This document shows positions 41,001-53,949 of a stretch of 64,000 bases of DNA, one piece after another. The stretch's first letter is position 1, and the number at the start of each line of letters is the position of its first letter. This DNA is from Panopea generosa (Eukaryota; Mollusca; Bivalvia; Adapedonta; Hiatellidae): assembly GCA_029582155.1 (NCBI GenBank), contig CM055909.1, forward strand, positions 20,995,262-21,059,261, in the 5' to 3' direction. Below the pieces are notes generated by a model. That model worked only from the letters and a program-made list of their open reading frames with translations. It ran no database searches and had not been told where the DNA came from. The translations under genes and the position numbers were made by a program.

Positions 41001-41880
41001 TCTAGATATCGTTGTTGTTCGAATAGGAAATAAATGGTAAATTTAATTTGACTTGGTTTAATATGTTAAACATTGTTCTCCATGTTGGGCCTTGTGGTAG
41101 TGAATGGGTCTTCTACACTTGTTTATGCAGCTATAGTATTTTGCTAATTTTAATTTCATGTTTTTATTTGTTGCAGCTATTCTCATTATGGCGTAGCGTA
41201 GTGGAATTTACACATTTATTTGTATACTATATGAATGTTTTCAGTTAATAATTGCATCTTAAATTTCATTTGCCGGTGTATGTTTTAGAATATTCTATAT
41301 GCAGTTGATAGTTGTATGCCATTGTATTAACATGTGCAGATTGATCTAGAAGAGATTGTTTAATAAGTTGGTTTAAATTATTTGTTCGTTTTTTTTATAT
41401 TTTAAAATAATTTTGAATACATGATATTAGTGCAAAGTATTTGAGATAATCTGCTCTTGGTAAATCATATAAGTCTGAAAAGTAAAGGTGAAGAATATTT
41501 TCAATCTTAAATCATATATACGTCTCACTACACACTTGCGCCCCTTTTTCCCCACGGTAAATTCTTACGCTTAAAAAAGAAGTTCCATGTAAACTGGTTC
41601 ATAGTGGTTGTGATTCTTGCTGCAGATGAGTTGAGCAATAGCTGGTATAGCATATACTGCAATATGACATCACCGCTGTAAAAAAGTGACTTTTATAGGA
41701 ATTTAACAGATGCATGTATTTATGAGCATTCGAGGATTTCATTTTTTAAAAAAAGAATCTTAGGGTGTCATTGCACTCTCTTAATAAAAGTTCGTCAACC
41801 TACCAGTTATTGTGCATTTCATGTGGAGATACATTACTGCTATGAATAAAAAATCTTTAAAAATGTCTATGTCGAATATT
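41001..41880. other. Intergenic, no gene seen
   Basis: AT-rich, without repeats or coding signals I can support. Confidence 0.4.
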
Positions 41881-41960
41881 TGAATTGTGTCCTTTGTTCT
41901 ATATATTAAGATAAGGTCTAGGATTTCCCTTATTCTATATAGAACAGAGGACACAATTCA
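41881..41960. mobile_element. 80-bp hairpin (MITE-like)
   Basis: tgaattgtgtcctttgttct then atata pairs with tatatagaacagaggacac then aattca, about 25 bases per arm with one mismatch and a 30-base loop. Confidence 0.65.
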
Positions 41961-42429
41961 ACTGTGAAGTGAGACCTCAGTCATATATTCAAATGTTATA
42001 CAGCTTTGCCAAACCATCCTTTGTAAAACGCATGTTTTCTCTTAAATACTAGTTGTTCCAAATAATACACTTGTTTTTATTTTCAAGCTCACCATCTTTA
42101 AATAGTGACTTACACGCAGTAAGAATATTTTGAAAAACGGTTTTCGGAAATATTTTAATTATATCAGTACAGTTGATATCACATTGAACTGTTTGTTTAC
42201 CGCTTTAACGTTCTGATATATTTATATATAAACGTAAAGGTTTGAAACATTCTGATAAATTCCCTTTTAATTCTCCATGGCAGTTTTGCGTCTTACTGTT
42301 TGAGGGCGGTGATTCCTACCGTCGTTTAGTCTTTGTTTATTGTAGTTGTTATGTTTATTGCTCAAGTATTTTATTGAATGGATCTAATAGTATACAAAAA
42401 AATGGATACCATTTCATTTAACCAACTTT

Positions 42430-43200
42430 TACTTACAAGGTTTAACTGTAATATAATATTAAAGATCAGTATCCGAGATGATAGATATGTATATATATTA
42501 AAAATATTCAATCAATAAGTTAAATGTTATATTTCAAATACAGTTCAATTTCAAAGATAATCTTCATTAGTATACATTAAAATACAAATCTTCAAGTTTA
42601 CATTACTGTGTATATTTAGAAGAAATAATCAAGATTGTGATCTAATTGTGTACAGTAAAAAAGAAGAAAAAATCAGTCTTTAACTTCAATTAAATATTTT
42701 CATTTTTTTTTATCTATCTTCAAATTTAATTATCTATTTTAAAATCCATTTCCTTGTTACATTATGTATTTCAATCTGAGTTGAATTTAATATAAATAAA
42801 GAATTTCATTCTCTAAGATGACCTAGATGTATATATTTAATATCTAAATTGAATTACATACTTTAGAAAAAGTTCAATGTATTATGAAAAGGTCTATGTA
42901 TTATATCCAAAGAATATACAACTGCCAAGAAAATCTGTATACAAATTGTATATATATCTAAATACAAGTTCAGTCTCCTAATGGCATTTGTATTTCAAAG
43001 AAAGTTCAATCTCAAAATGATCTTGATGTTTATTTATTTATCCATGAAAAATGTTCATTCATTATTTTCGACCTTGAGTATATATATTTTAAATACAAAA
43101 TTGAATTATAAATCTCATAGAAAGTTAAATCTCAATAATGGCATATATTAAAAACGTTCAATCTCCTAATTAAACAAGTTCAATTCTGACGCCGAGCACA
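42430..43200. repeat. Degenerate AT-rich tandem repeat
   Basis: Recurring gttcaatctcaaaatgatct and gtatatatttaaaata at irregular 50-70 base spacing indicate an old, eroded minisatellite. Confidence 0.5.
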
Positions 43201-43439
43201 CCATTAGCTCCGAGTCAATACTGTATATGTATGTATTATTCTTAAAAAAACCATTCAAACTCCGAGTTGAATTATGCATAAATATAAAAGATAACAAAGA
43301 ACGGTTGCTAGATATATGCACAGATATAATAGCAAATTTAGACAATTATTTTTTTTTTTTTTGATTTGTTGGAACGTTTATTTTAATAGAATAGTTGTTT
43401 ATTGAGTACTGTAAGAATAAAATAGAATGAAAAGTAAAA

Positions 43440-43535
43440 TGAACACAAAAAGATCTTTCCTTGGGATTCTAACCCCGATCACAAATGGCGACAATTTGGG
43501 GGTCTATCCGCTGCGATACGCAGGCCACTACTACA
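43440..43535 (-). repeat. tRNA-like SINE head
   Basis: The minus strand reads agtggcctgcgtatcgcagc then ggggttagaatccc, an A/B-box-like arrangement without tRNA stems. Confidence 0.4.
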
Positions 43536-44151
43536 TATTTGAAAATGTATTATGTTTGTAAATTTATATTTTAACTGAATCGCTAGGCTAATTAGATAAA
43601 TGCACTGGAATGAATAAGTGATAACATGTAATCAAAGATATAGTAAAAAATAATAAGTACAGAAATTAGTTCCAAGATAGCTGGTATTTATTTCCAAACT
43701 GAATTAGCATAATTGGCTGTTGGGAACTCAACTGTTGAACTACTTTTTCAGCGGTAGTATTTCATGGACGTTCTTGGGTTTGTGAAAGTAGTTACTATTT
43801 AAAGAACATATATCCAACCTAGGCAAATCTGTCCATTTAAAACAAGTAAATTCATGATTTATGTTCTGATTCTATCAGATATCATTCATTATTATCCACC
43901 TAAAATAGCTATTCCAATGAGCTTCGAGCATTTGTACCACGTGATTGTACATCAGAAATCATTATTGTTCGCTTCAAACCGGAAAAATCCGGATTGATTT
44001 TTCGTATTGAACGTCCCGAAAATCGATAATAATTTCGGTGCCAGCGGCGTCTTGTCCAATACAGGTTTTCACCACAACATCGACTCGTACAATATAAATC
44101 CATAATCGAGTTGATATGCGTTTAATTTTAATAATGTAAATCAAAATTATG

Positions 44152-44157
44152 TTTATT
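44152..44157 (-). promoter_or_regulatory. Possible poly(A) signal of the GMC gene
   Basis: AATAAA on the minus strand about 285 bases after the GMC stop codon. Confidence 0.3.
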
Positions 44158-44441
44158 AGGTTAATATTACTTGGTATGCAAGAGAAAAAAGCCTCGTTCG
44201 CATTAAAACGGAAATGGTTATCCCTCGGGACGCAATTTTCTATCCGAACCTCAAACCCAGATATACACTTTGTTGCGGAATGGTGCAGCATTCAGCCTTT
44301 GAAACGTTGCGAATGCACGACTAAAAAGGAAAATAACTTTTAAAATTTTAAAAATATAATGAAACTATCAACAAAAGTAACACATTCAGACAATTCCTTT
44401 CAGTATATGACTAAAGTACTAACACAACATTGAACTATTTG

Positions 44442-46238
44442 TTAAGTTTTATCACGTATTGAAACTCGGATATTCTCTAGAGTGTCTTTCCCACGAATCA
44501 TATCCGCAGCCTTTTCTGCAATCATGATTGTTGGAGCATTGGTATTTCCAGAAACGATATTTGGCATAATGGATGCATCTACCACTCTCAAGCCGCTAAC
44601 ACCCTTTACGTTGAGTTCTGGGTCAACTACAGTAGTCCTATCTTCAACTGGTCCCATTTTACAGGTTGATGTTGGATGGTACGCCGTAACTGCCAAGTAA
44701 CGTAAAAAACACTCATAAAATTCGTCTGATTGAAACTCAAATTCGTCACATAACTCTCTGTTAAGCCTGTCAAATGAAGCATTAATGGCCTGGAAAGCAA
44801 CCGTTGAATAAAGCTTCTCTACGACTCTGATACCTTTAATTAATGTTTTGATGTCCTCATCTTCCGACAAATAGTTCGGATCAATACGAGGATAATCAAA
44901 CGGATCCGTGCTTTTCAAAGTTATTGTCCCGCGACTTTTTGGATGTAGAAGAATAGGCAATAACATGAGTCCTTCTGTCGGATCTTCTGGGAATATGTCT
45001 TTTCCTTTAAGTAAGGACTGATTGAACTTCAGCAGGTCGACTACCGGAAGAAATGAAAACATGCTCAGTTGCATATCTGGATACTTAGTAGTACAATCCT
45101 CGGTTTTTATAAATGCTGTTCCTCCGATAATGGTTGATGACCAATATCCGGATTTAAAAAGAAAATACTGGGCAATAGAAGTAACGGACAACGTTTTTGC
45201 TTCTGTAATACTGTCTGTAGTGTTAATATCGGTAGGTACAAAGAGCATCAGATGGTCCTGTAGATTTTGTCCTACTGGTAAGTCCTCTATCACAGGTATG
45301 TCCAGACTTTCTAAGTGATCTTTTGGTCCTATTCCAGACAGTAATAATATCTGAGGCGAGCCTATAGCCCCAGCTGACAAAATTACTTCTCTAGTCGCAT
45401 TTACTCTTTCTTTTCTCCCATTTCGAACGAAAGAAACACCTGTCGCTCTTTTGTTGTCAAACAATATTTTGGTAACATGTGAATTTACCGATACATATAA
45501 AATACTTCGGGTCATTGACGGACGTAAAAATTCGCGAACAGTGCTTGCTCTTTCACCGTTACGAATAGTCATTTGGTTAACTTAAACCCGATTTGATTTT
45601 CTCCGTTGATGTCTAGTTCCTGATATCCTAGTTCTTTTCCTGCTCTTACGAATGTCTTTCCTAAAGGCACATGTTTTTCTCTAGATACACCTAGAAGGCC
45701 ACCTGTGTGATGATATTTAGAATTTTTCAGTTCCTCGATCATGTTATCTTCGGATTTTAGGAAGTATGGCAAAACATTGTCATACCCCCAACCTTCACAG
45801 CCATTGTCTGCCCACTCATCGTAATCGTATCTACTTCCGCGGACATAATGCATGGAGTTATAAATACTAGTTCCCCCAAGAACTTTGCCTCTTGGCCAGT
45901 AATGTTTGCTGTCATTAAATATCCGGGATGAATGTTTTTGAGGTTCTGTAAAGTATTTCCAGTCAGATTCAGAATATTGCTGACTTATAGAAAGAATTGG
46001 AACAGAATGATTAATACTTCCGATTTCCTCGTCCCCAGCTTCGAGCAACAGAACCGTGACATCAGCATCCTCGGAAAGTCGTGCAGCCAAGACGGCCCCC
46101 GCTGAACCAGCTCCAATAATGATGTAGTCATACGTACTATTTACTTTATCAACCACTAAGGATGTATCCTCATACCAGAAAAATATATCCTATATATGCA
46201 GCAAGCCCCACACATAATACTGTTCTAAACATCTCCAT
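44442..46238 (-). CDS. GMC-family FAD oxidoreductase, two one-base slips
   Basis: A glucose/choline dehydrogenase-like flavoenzyme, single-exon. Without the two slips it spans 598 residues, the usual family size. Residues 1-20 ([20 protein letters not shown]) are a signal anchor or signal peptide. [12 protein letters not shown] (36-47) is the FAD-binding Rossmann motif, [11 protein letters not shown] the first GMC signature (about 117-127) and [12 protein letters not shown] the second (about 293-304). Near the C-terminus are the catalytic His in [10 protein letters not shown] (about 521) and Asn in SGNTNAPT (about 565). The frame is broken at a T5 run (46179-46183, one base too many) and an A3 run (45572-45574, one base short). 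The shifts cancel and everything else is intact, so this is either a recent pseudogene or a good gene with homopolymer assembly errors. Such enzymes oxidise sugars, choline or other alcohols; the substrate cannot be told. Confidence 0.85.
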
Positions 46239-46690
46239 TCTTTAGTTTTTCTCATTTACAGTTTCAGATAGTTATTAGCTTTTCTGTCACACGTGCTTGT
46301 ATATATTACAGACTGGTGGTTAAAATAAACACATATCTCTATATCTTTATCATAAGAGTAAAGTGCATACGTGAACATGTGTTTACACCGTTAAGATATC
46401 GTTAACTGTGCCCCACAAGTGATTATATAGAACGTGTAACAATATATGTTACACTCGTTTACACAGTGGATATACCAATATTGCGATCCGAGACACGGTA
46501 CCCGCTTTCAGGTTTGCGACCGAGTAATTAATATGGTATTCGACCGAGAGATACTGTCCTTTTATCAGGGTTACTAGCTTTAAAGTTATTATTTTTCATA
46601 GAGTAAATATGAATATACGCGATGTTAGTCACAAAAAAAATTACATAAATAGAATGTATATGAATTATGTAGATATTGTTTCAAGGTGGT
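46239..46690. other. GMC upstream region
   Basis: No clear TATA box or initiator can be supported. An uninterrupted AT-rich flank leads into the minisatellite at 46700. Confidence 0.3.
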
Positions 46691-46694
46691 ATAG

Positions 46695-47795
46695 GAGTAG
46701 TTTTGTGACAACCCTTAGTGAAACAAAATTTTGTTACACTAAAGGTTGCCACAGTGGTTCTCCTTTGGAAAGTTGAGTAAAGACGGGATTCTCCTTTGGA
46801 CAGTTTAACCACTTATAGGAAAATACTGTGGTTCTCCTTTGAAAAGTTGAGTAAAGTCGGGGGTTGAGTAAAGTCGGGTTTGTTCCTTTGGACAGTTCAC
46901 TAAAGGTGGGATTATCCTTCGGACGGTTTAACCACTTACCCGATAAAGGTGTGGTTCTCCTTTGGACAGTTCAGTAAAGGTGGGATTATCCGTCGGACAG
47001 TTTAACCACTTACCCGATAAAGGTGTGGTTCTCCTTTGGACAGTTAAGTAAAGGTGGGATTATCCTTCGGACGGTTTAACCACTTACCCGATAAAGGTGT
47101 GGTTCTCCTTTGGACAGTTTAGTAAAGGTGGGATTATCCGTCGGACAGTTTAACCACTTACCTGATAAAGGTGTGGTTCTCCTTTGGACAGTTAAGTAAA
47201 TTCGGGATAATTCTTCGGACAGTTTAACCACTTACGGGATAAATGTGGGGTTCTCCTTTGGAAAGTTGCGTAAAGGCGGGATTTTCGTTTGGACAGGGTT
47301 TTTTCTTCGGACAGTTTAACTTACAGGATAAAGGAGGGGTTTTCCTTTGAACAGTTTAATGTGGGGTTCTCCTTCGGACAGTTTTACCACTTAAAGGAAA
47401 AATGTTGGGATGGCGAGGGTTTCTCCTTTGGACAATTCAATCACTTACAGGATAAAGGTGGGTTGCCTTTGGACAGTTGAGTAAAGAAGATGATATTTTC
47501 CAATTTGAACAGTTAAAGTACTTGAGTGATAAATGTAGGGTGGCCTTTGCATAGTTGAGTAAAGGCGAGGTTCTCCCCGTTGGACAGTTTTACCGGATAA
47601 TACATTGTTTTCCGTTAATACTTGCAGGCGAATGCGTTGTTCTCCGTTATCACTTACAGGGTAAAGGTATGACTCTGCTTTGGACAATTTAACCAATTAC
47701 AGAATAAATGCATTGTTCTTTTTTGGACACTTTACACGGTAAATATACGGTTCTCCTTTAGACACTTATATGGTATAAGCGTGGCTCTCCGTGGC
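46695..47795. repeat. 74-bp minisatellite, degenerating at one end
   Basis: Units of ttctcctttggacagttcag, taaaggtgggattatccgtc, ggacagtttaaccacttacc then cgataaaggtgtgg, about 74 bases, built from two related halves around cggacagtt. Regular from 46890 to 47220, then increasingly eroded and shortened to 47795. Confidence 0.9.
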
Positions 47796-48240
47796 CAAAT
47801 ATTCTAAGAAGTTGTTTCAGCATCACTTACATTGGCCTCTCTTTCATAATTTAAATGTGGAAGAAGTAATTTAAGTAGACGCAGACCAACAATGGTAAAT
47901 CTACGATGTTTTCGTCTCCGGCCAATACAACTTAATAACACAAATAACCCAAGATAAATAGAATATTTCTCTTAGGGCAAATTTAATTCTTTTACTTCGA
48001 TTTCTTATACAAATCACGATTGAAATATTTCTGGGTATAATACTGTAAGATCTGCATCAAGATCAGCATTCACAGTTGCCAAGGTTATGGCACCTTCTCT
48101 CTAAGATAGCGTCCGCAAATTTGTCAACATTATACCATTTACTCTATAGGACGAGGGTAGCGTCAATAAAAATTTATATACATACCCGAGGCTGACGATA
48201 CATGATCCGACATGTCGTATAATTGTCCGAAACACACAAA
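47796..48240. other. No gene supported
   Basis: A minus-strand GTAAGT site at about 47831 follows an open Arg/Leu-rich stretch (47835-47930), but no partner exon was found. Confidence 0.3.
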
Positions 48241-48261
48241 TCTGTTTTTTGTTGGAATGTT

Positions 48262-48592
48262 TCTCGCGGCGTGGTCTTGTGATAGAGCGTCCGCCTCGCA
48301 TGCGGAAGAACGTGGGTTCAATCCCTGACCGGGTCATACCAAAGACTTTAAAAATGGTACTAGAAGCTTCCTCGCTTGATGCTCAGCATTTAGAGGAGAG
48401 TTTTAGATCTGGTCGGCCCGGTGTCAGTATAATGTGACTGGGTTGGGTATCATACCATGTGTCTGCGGCATGATACTCCAGTGTGAGTAGAATACTTAGC
48501 TTAGAATACTGTCTCAAGTAGACACCGTCGCGATATGACTGAAAAATTGTTGAAAGCGACGCTAAACACCATACAACAACAACTGTCTTGCA
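48262..48592 (+). repeat. tRNA-derived SINE (second family), full-length
   Basis: Head: gtggtcttgtgatagagcgt (A box region) and acgtgggttcaatccctgac (B box). Body: gaagcttcctcgcttg, ggcccggtgtcagtataatg, tctgcggcatgatactcc. End: gcgacgctaaacaccatac then caacaacaac tail. The same family is at 39655-39895. The (CAA)n tail and intact boxes suggest a relatively recent insertion. Confidence 0.8.
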
Positions 48593-49069
48593 ATGAATAG
48601 TTTACAATTCTTGGTCTAATAATTTGCTTCGAAACTCGGTGAAGCATGATAGAATGTTTATATTGTAACTGTGTCCATTTGCACCAATCATATTAAGTAT
48701 GCCATACTGGATATATATCAAAATCATAGCACTTAAAATGCTCAATTATAAACTATTGATAAACTATATAATATATAAAGTACTACTAGCCAACTCAACA
48801 CGCATTGCTTAAACTGGACAATACAATACAATACAAATCCTTAATTTCGTAAATAGAGGCCTCCGGCCCAAAATACATATCATTATTTACAAACATTTAG
48901 TAGTGTCAAAATATGAAATGAAATATGGCATACAATTTATGTGGAAATATTTTACAATATTCTTTTTCATTATAATTGTGATTCATTTCGTACCAAAATA
49001 AAATGGATATATGCAGCTAGTTTCCTAAGTTTGAAAGTGTCATTTAGTTGTAGTAGCTGATAAAAAGTT

Positions 49070-49835
49070 ATTTTCACCGGAATACCAAGACTGTAATCAT
49101 TGTAGTCTCAGATCCGCATATCTCGGACACAGAAAAAATACATGATATTCGTCTTCTATAACATTTATATTCGCATGAATATAACAATATTTACACTTTC
49201 GGTCTTGCCTTTCAATATTTTCGTGGCGATCAGTTTCTATTTTGAGCTTGTGACTAGAACATCGAAAACGGGCAAGAGATTTTTTATGTAAAAAAGGAAT
49301 TTCAATACAAAGATATTTTTCTGGATTTAATAAAGTTTTGAAATACTTATAAGTGTCACAACGTGTGGATTCTGCAATACTACCATGCCAGTACTGGGTC
49401 ATGCAATCTGGTCGTCGTTGTTTAAATGCTAAAACAAACATATTTATATCCCCCACTTCATGTGAAATCCAAACATACCCGAATCCATATCGAAACAATA
49501 ATTTCTTGACACTTGAAGCCCAAGTTTTTCTTCCAACATCATCTTAATCTTTAAGCATTCTATAACAATGTTTTGGATATCGGTGATTTGGCATACGTAT
49601 TATTTTACACCAGTACTTAATGCAATTTGTATGATAAGTAACGCACAAAGGAAGCCTTCCGCACTCGCCGAGCGCTACGCTATTATTTACAGAACTATTA
49701 ACACCTAAAAAGTATTTACAAAAATCAGCTTGAACTGACTCAATTGCACTTGAATATTCGTAACCCCATATTATACACTTGATGATAAATGCTTTGAAAA
49801 ATCGTACAACTTTATATTATACAAATTTTGTTTAA
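49070..49835 (-). mobile_element. LINE ORF2 C-terminal fragment
   Basis: Minus strand: WGYEYSSAIESVQADFCKYFLG (split here as WGYEYSSAIES and VQADFCKYFLG), CGRLPLCVTYH, CIKYWCKIIRMP, FGYVWISHEVGD, FRCSSHKLKIETDRHENI, CKYC and VIEDEYHVFFLCPRY. This is the standard tail of bivalve non-LTR retrotransposons, ending in the CxxC/HxxxxC knuckle. One TAA (after MLKD) interrupts an otherwise long frame, so it is a fairly young truncated copy. The reverse transcriptase is absent. Confidence 0.75.
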
Positions 49836-49899
49836 TTCTGGTAAAGTACTACTTAAAAATATTTAATGATATAGATATAGCAGCTGAAACAATGGTTTT

Positions 49900-50154
49900 A
49901 CAACGGTGTGTCGTCGGGGGCCATCGCGGCATATTTATATATTATTAAAAGTAAAATCTGAGCAACCAAACTACGATGGTAAAAAGTCGAACCAACGAAA
50001 CAACAATGGTGAAAAGTCGAAACTACAATGGTGAAAAGCCGAAACAACGATGGATAAAAGTCGAACAACGACCGTCGTAGTTTCGCTATTTCGTTTTTCG
50101 ATTTTTCTTATTAGATAAATATGCCGCCATGACCGCAAAACGGGACACCGTTGT
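49900..50154. mobile_element. MITE with internal 22-bp tandem units
   Basis: The ends are inverted: acaacggtgtgtcgtcg...gcggcatatttat against ataaatatgccgcc...gggacaccgttgt, about 40 bases each. Between them are four to five units of aacaatggtgaaaagtcg-type sequence (about 22-27 bases), then a short inverted counterpart (gtcgtagtttcgc). Confidence 0.75.
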
Positions 50155-50524
50155 TTGCACTCTAAGTTTTATAATGTTATGGTCAAGCAAAATGATCTTG
50201 AATTAAAAACATTGTAGTTGGTTGTTTTAGTTGCACTATATTGCACGGCATCTTTGAACTAAAATTTCTAGGAATTACTAATATCTAGTTTTGTCAAGAC
50301 GTTCATTCTTTCTTTCTTTTATTTGTTCGCATAAATCGATCAGATATGATTATAGTAAGTGAGTGGTTTTATTTAGAGTCAAATCAATCCAGCCGTTCAC
50401 CGTTGCAATGGTACAAACTTTGTTTCCATTAGTTTAACTAGTCAAGTATTCACTAGTCATGTAAACATCATATTTATAGTTTTGTGTAGTTATTTCCCTT
50501 GTATTAATACATTTTGTTTAAGAA

Positions 50525-50981
50525 GAATTATGTGCAGTATAGTACAGTATAGTACAGTGTAGTTAAGTTCAGTACAGTACATGCACGGTCGCACGCACGC
50601 AAGCGCACACACACGCACGCGTGTATCGATACAGTGCAATTCAGTGCAATGCAGTACAGTGAAATGTAGTATAGTATTGTACAATACAGCACAGTACAGT
50701 ATATAAAGTACAGTGAATTACACTACAGCGCAGAACAGTACATGCACGGTCGAACCGCACGCAAGTGCGCACTGACGCACGCATGTGCCGATACAGTGCA
50801 GTACAGTGCAATGCAGTGCAGTGCAGTGTAATGTAGTACAGTTCAGTACAGTACAGTACAGTACAGTACAGTACAGTACAGTACAGTACAGTACAGTACA
50901 GTACAGTACAGTACAGTACAGTACAGTACAGTACAGTACAGAACAGTACAGTACAGTACAGTACAGTACAGTACAATAAAG
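50525..50981. repeat. (GTACA)n satellite with duplicated flank
   Basis: About 30 perfect cagta pentamers from 50835 to 50970. Upstream, two copies (about 50560-50660 and 50715-50820) of acagtacatgcacggtcg-cacgcaagcgcac-gatacagtgca show a segmental duplication. Confidence 0.95.
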
Positions 50982-51295
50982 TGTCTCCCGTTATAGTGTA
51001 AAGACGAAGACTAGATAATTGTATGAAAAATTCGTAACGAAAGTTGACTACAATAATAAAACATATGTACTATTCATTAAGTATTCCGAAAAAGACCAAA
51101 GATCTGATAAAAGGCCCGTTTATGAGGCGAGCTAGAACTCCAAAGCGGCCATAACATATTAAATAGCTTCTACGCTAGTTTCCATAAAGTTATTTTCTTG
51201 GGCAACTGAAGTTCTTCACTGCTGGCCCGATGGAGTAAAATTTCAATGTCACTTATCATCATGCGCTAAATATTCTTAACGTCTTTAAAACGCAA

Positions 51296-51423
51296 GTAAT
51301 GTATTGTATGAAATCTAGATATGACATGAATGATAAACCAAAACAAAGCTTTTACCTTGTTTCATGGTAAGAAAGCTTTGTTTTGGTTTATCATTTTGTC
51401 ATCACATCATTCAATGTCATTAC
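51296..51423. mobile_element. 128-bp hairpin MITE
   Basis: The inner arms tgataaaccaaaacaaagct and agctttgttttggtttatca are perfect. Outer arms extend to gtaatg...cattac with mismatches. The loop is about 15 bases. Confidence 0.75.
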
Positions 51424-53949
51424 AATTTCGGTATATGTAAACCGTTACAGCGATAGCAGGTATGGGATAAAAATGTATTCAATATTCAAAACCGAGTTGT
51501 TTATTTAAATATTTATTCTTATTGACGTTTTGTTTGTTTAATTTCGTAATTTTCTTCTCAATAGAATGGTTTTGTAAGCAGAATCACATAACATGGACAT
51601 ATACTTTGTTTATATTGCTTTATTAGATAGGTCTTCAGACTAAGATGTACATGAATTTAAAATGCATTCCGTTTTCGATCATGCCTTGTTGAGTTTGTCT
51701 ATCCCAGAACCTGATATCTCCCGAATCAGGTCTATTAACCCCCAATGAGAAAGCAGGGAATTCTATGCCTGTCTAACAATTCAAAGCAATTGAACTCTTT
51801 CTAAACTGTGATGTCATTCAAACTTTCCCAGAAGCAACTGACAAATCAACGTGCTAAGAACATTGCTATTTAACAGACCCAATCGAGAGAGCTAGCCGGG
51901 TCCGTTCTACTTGCTGAATAAACTACAGAAACAAGTCAATGTCATACTGGGCTGCACGTGCTGAGACATAAATCCAAAACCCAATAACGTTGAGGCTAGT
52001 ATATTAATTTTACTAATGTATTCTGGGTATATATTGTTTATGTAATCATATTTGCGAAACAATTTTTCACTATAAACGTCAGTTTTGTAACATGCCCACC
52101 ACAAAACCGCATCAACAGCTTTTTATTTATAAATGTTTGTTTTCAGTTTCCTTGTTTTCTTTATGATTACTGATCTAAAATTGGATTTTACCAAGCAGAT
52201 GTCCATTTTACCGCCATTCAGTTGTTTTGCCAAAAATTATTCCTATTGATCTTGCCGAGCTCTCTACATGTATAAACGATGGAGACGCTTAGACACACTT
52301 TACAAAGTCTGTTAATAGCATATAGGAAATATGTTATCTATGTATAACCATTCCTGAAATTAAAAAGTGATATATTTTATTTTAAGGATTCCGAAGATAT
52401 GTACTGCTTAAACTGCAACATCATAATTTGCACTAAAAGCGAAATAGCCCTCTGCTAAGTTTCAATAAAATCATATGTATTAAAAATATATTAGACTGAA
52501 AGCTTAGTGGACTGGAAACCTATCTCTTGGGTGGGTGGTAACAATTGTTATAGGTGACCGTTTGATAAGTTTTTTTGTTTTTTTTTGGTGTTTTGCAACA
52601 TTACAATGTACACCAAAGTGTTCAATAACACCTGGTTTTCGATTAAAAATATAAAGTTATTAAAAGAAATAGGTCAAAATACTTACCCTGTATAAGTTAA
52701 ATCGACTTTTACCAACTTGCTTAGCAGGCAATTTGCTTTATACGCTGTCACACAATCTAATCATTTGAAAGTTTTAACCTTTTTACATTTTCCAAAGTAA
52801 CCTATATCATTTCATTTCAGAAAGTATAAAATTGGAGGTAGTGAGTTTGGTTTAATAACGTATTACCATATAGCTGAACACCAAATAACAGCATTTTTCG
52901 TTTTGCAGATACATTTTACATTGTGGTAAAATATTGCATAACAATTCAACTGTAGATCCAAAATTAGGTTGTAACAAATCTTTACATCATTTGTTCAACA
53001 GATAAATTACAGTGAAATTGCTAATAGGTAAGTTTTATTAACAGATTGATTGAAAATAGATTATGACTATCCATTCAATTTTTTTCAATGCTTTCATTTT
53101 ATATGTTGTAGTATGCTTTGAAACAACTTGGTTGTGTCGACAAAATAAACGCAACCAAGATGATACATAAAATTTCGACACGAAGAGAAAGTACTTATTA
53201 ATCATTTAGCTCTCATTCAGCACGTGACCTCCTTAGTAATAATTAACGTGCTCTAAAATAGCCTTTCAATAGCGCAAAGCGTTGGGGAAAGCAATCGGTG
53301 TTGTTGGAAAATGCTTTGGCACAAGATAATACAATAATCTTGTTTTATCATGTTTTATCTTGTTTTACAAGATACAAACTTGTATTTATTGCGAGATAAA
53401 ACACAATTAACATTAACTATGTATAGCTATTGAGCAACATTTACATGAATAAGCGAGTGACAAATACAAGTCATTTTCGGTACTTGTCAGTTGAAACCAT
53501 TTCGCAATTCATTTTATTATGAATAAAGGCTGTTTTGTTAGTTTCTACACCGACGATCATTCCCACATATCCCTTTGAAAAAAACAACAACAACAATTAA
53601 TAAAACTGCCAGCATATTAATTAGAAGTCTTAATGTGGATTAAGAACATTTGTTGACGGGTAAAATGGCTATTTTTCATTTATTTCTTTATATAGCAATT
53701 ATTATTTGAAAAGAGACAACATTGTGATAAATGCTCCCTCTTCTGTAGCATTGGAAGACAATATCGTAGTGCTATCGTCAGAACCAATGAAAGCGTTTTG
53801 AAGGCGTGGCTTATCTACAAAGTTGTGTCACTTTACCAATGTACAGCTGATCTCATATATATTCATGATATTCAGACGTACATTTAAACCTTCCATTAGT
53901 AAGTGGATGTTTTACCATACGGATCTTAGTCAATACGACAAACGGAAGC
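51424..53949. other. Intergenic, no gene seen
   Basis: AT-rich; short open frames such as 51907-52104 (minus) show no domain. 53335-53385 is a tgttttatct low-complexity patch. Confidence 0.4.

Noticed and set aside
44482-45318. Plus-strand frames of 72 and 98 codons
   Set aside because: Antisense shadows of the GMC oxidoreductase.
47835-47930. Possible minus-strand exon ending at a GTAAGT donor
   Set aside because: Arg/Leu-rich sequence without a recognisable family or an identifiable partner exon.
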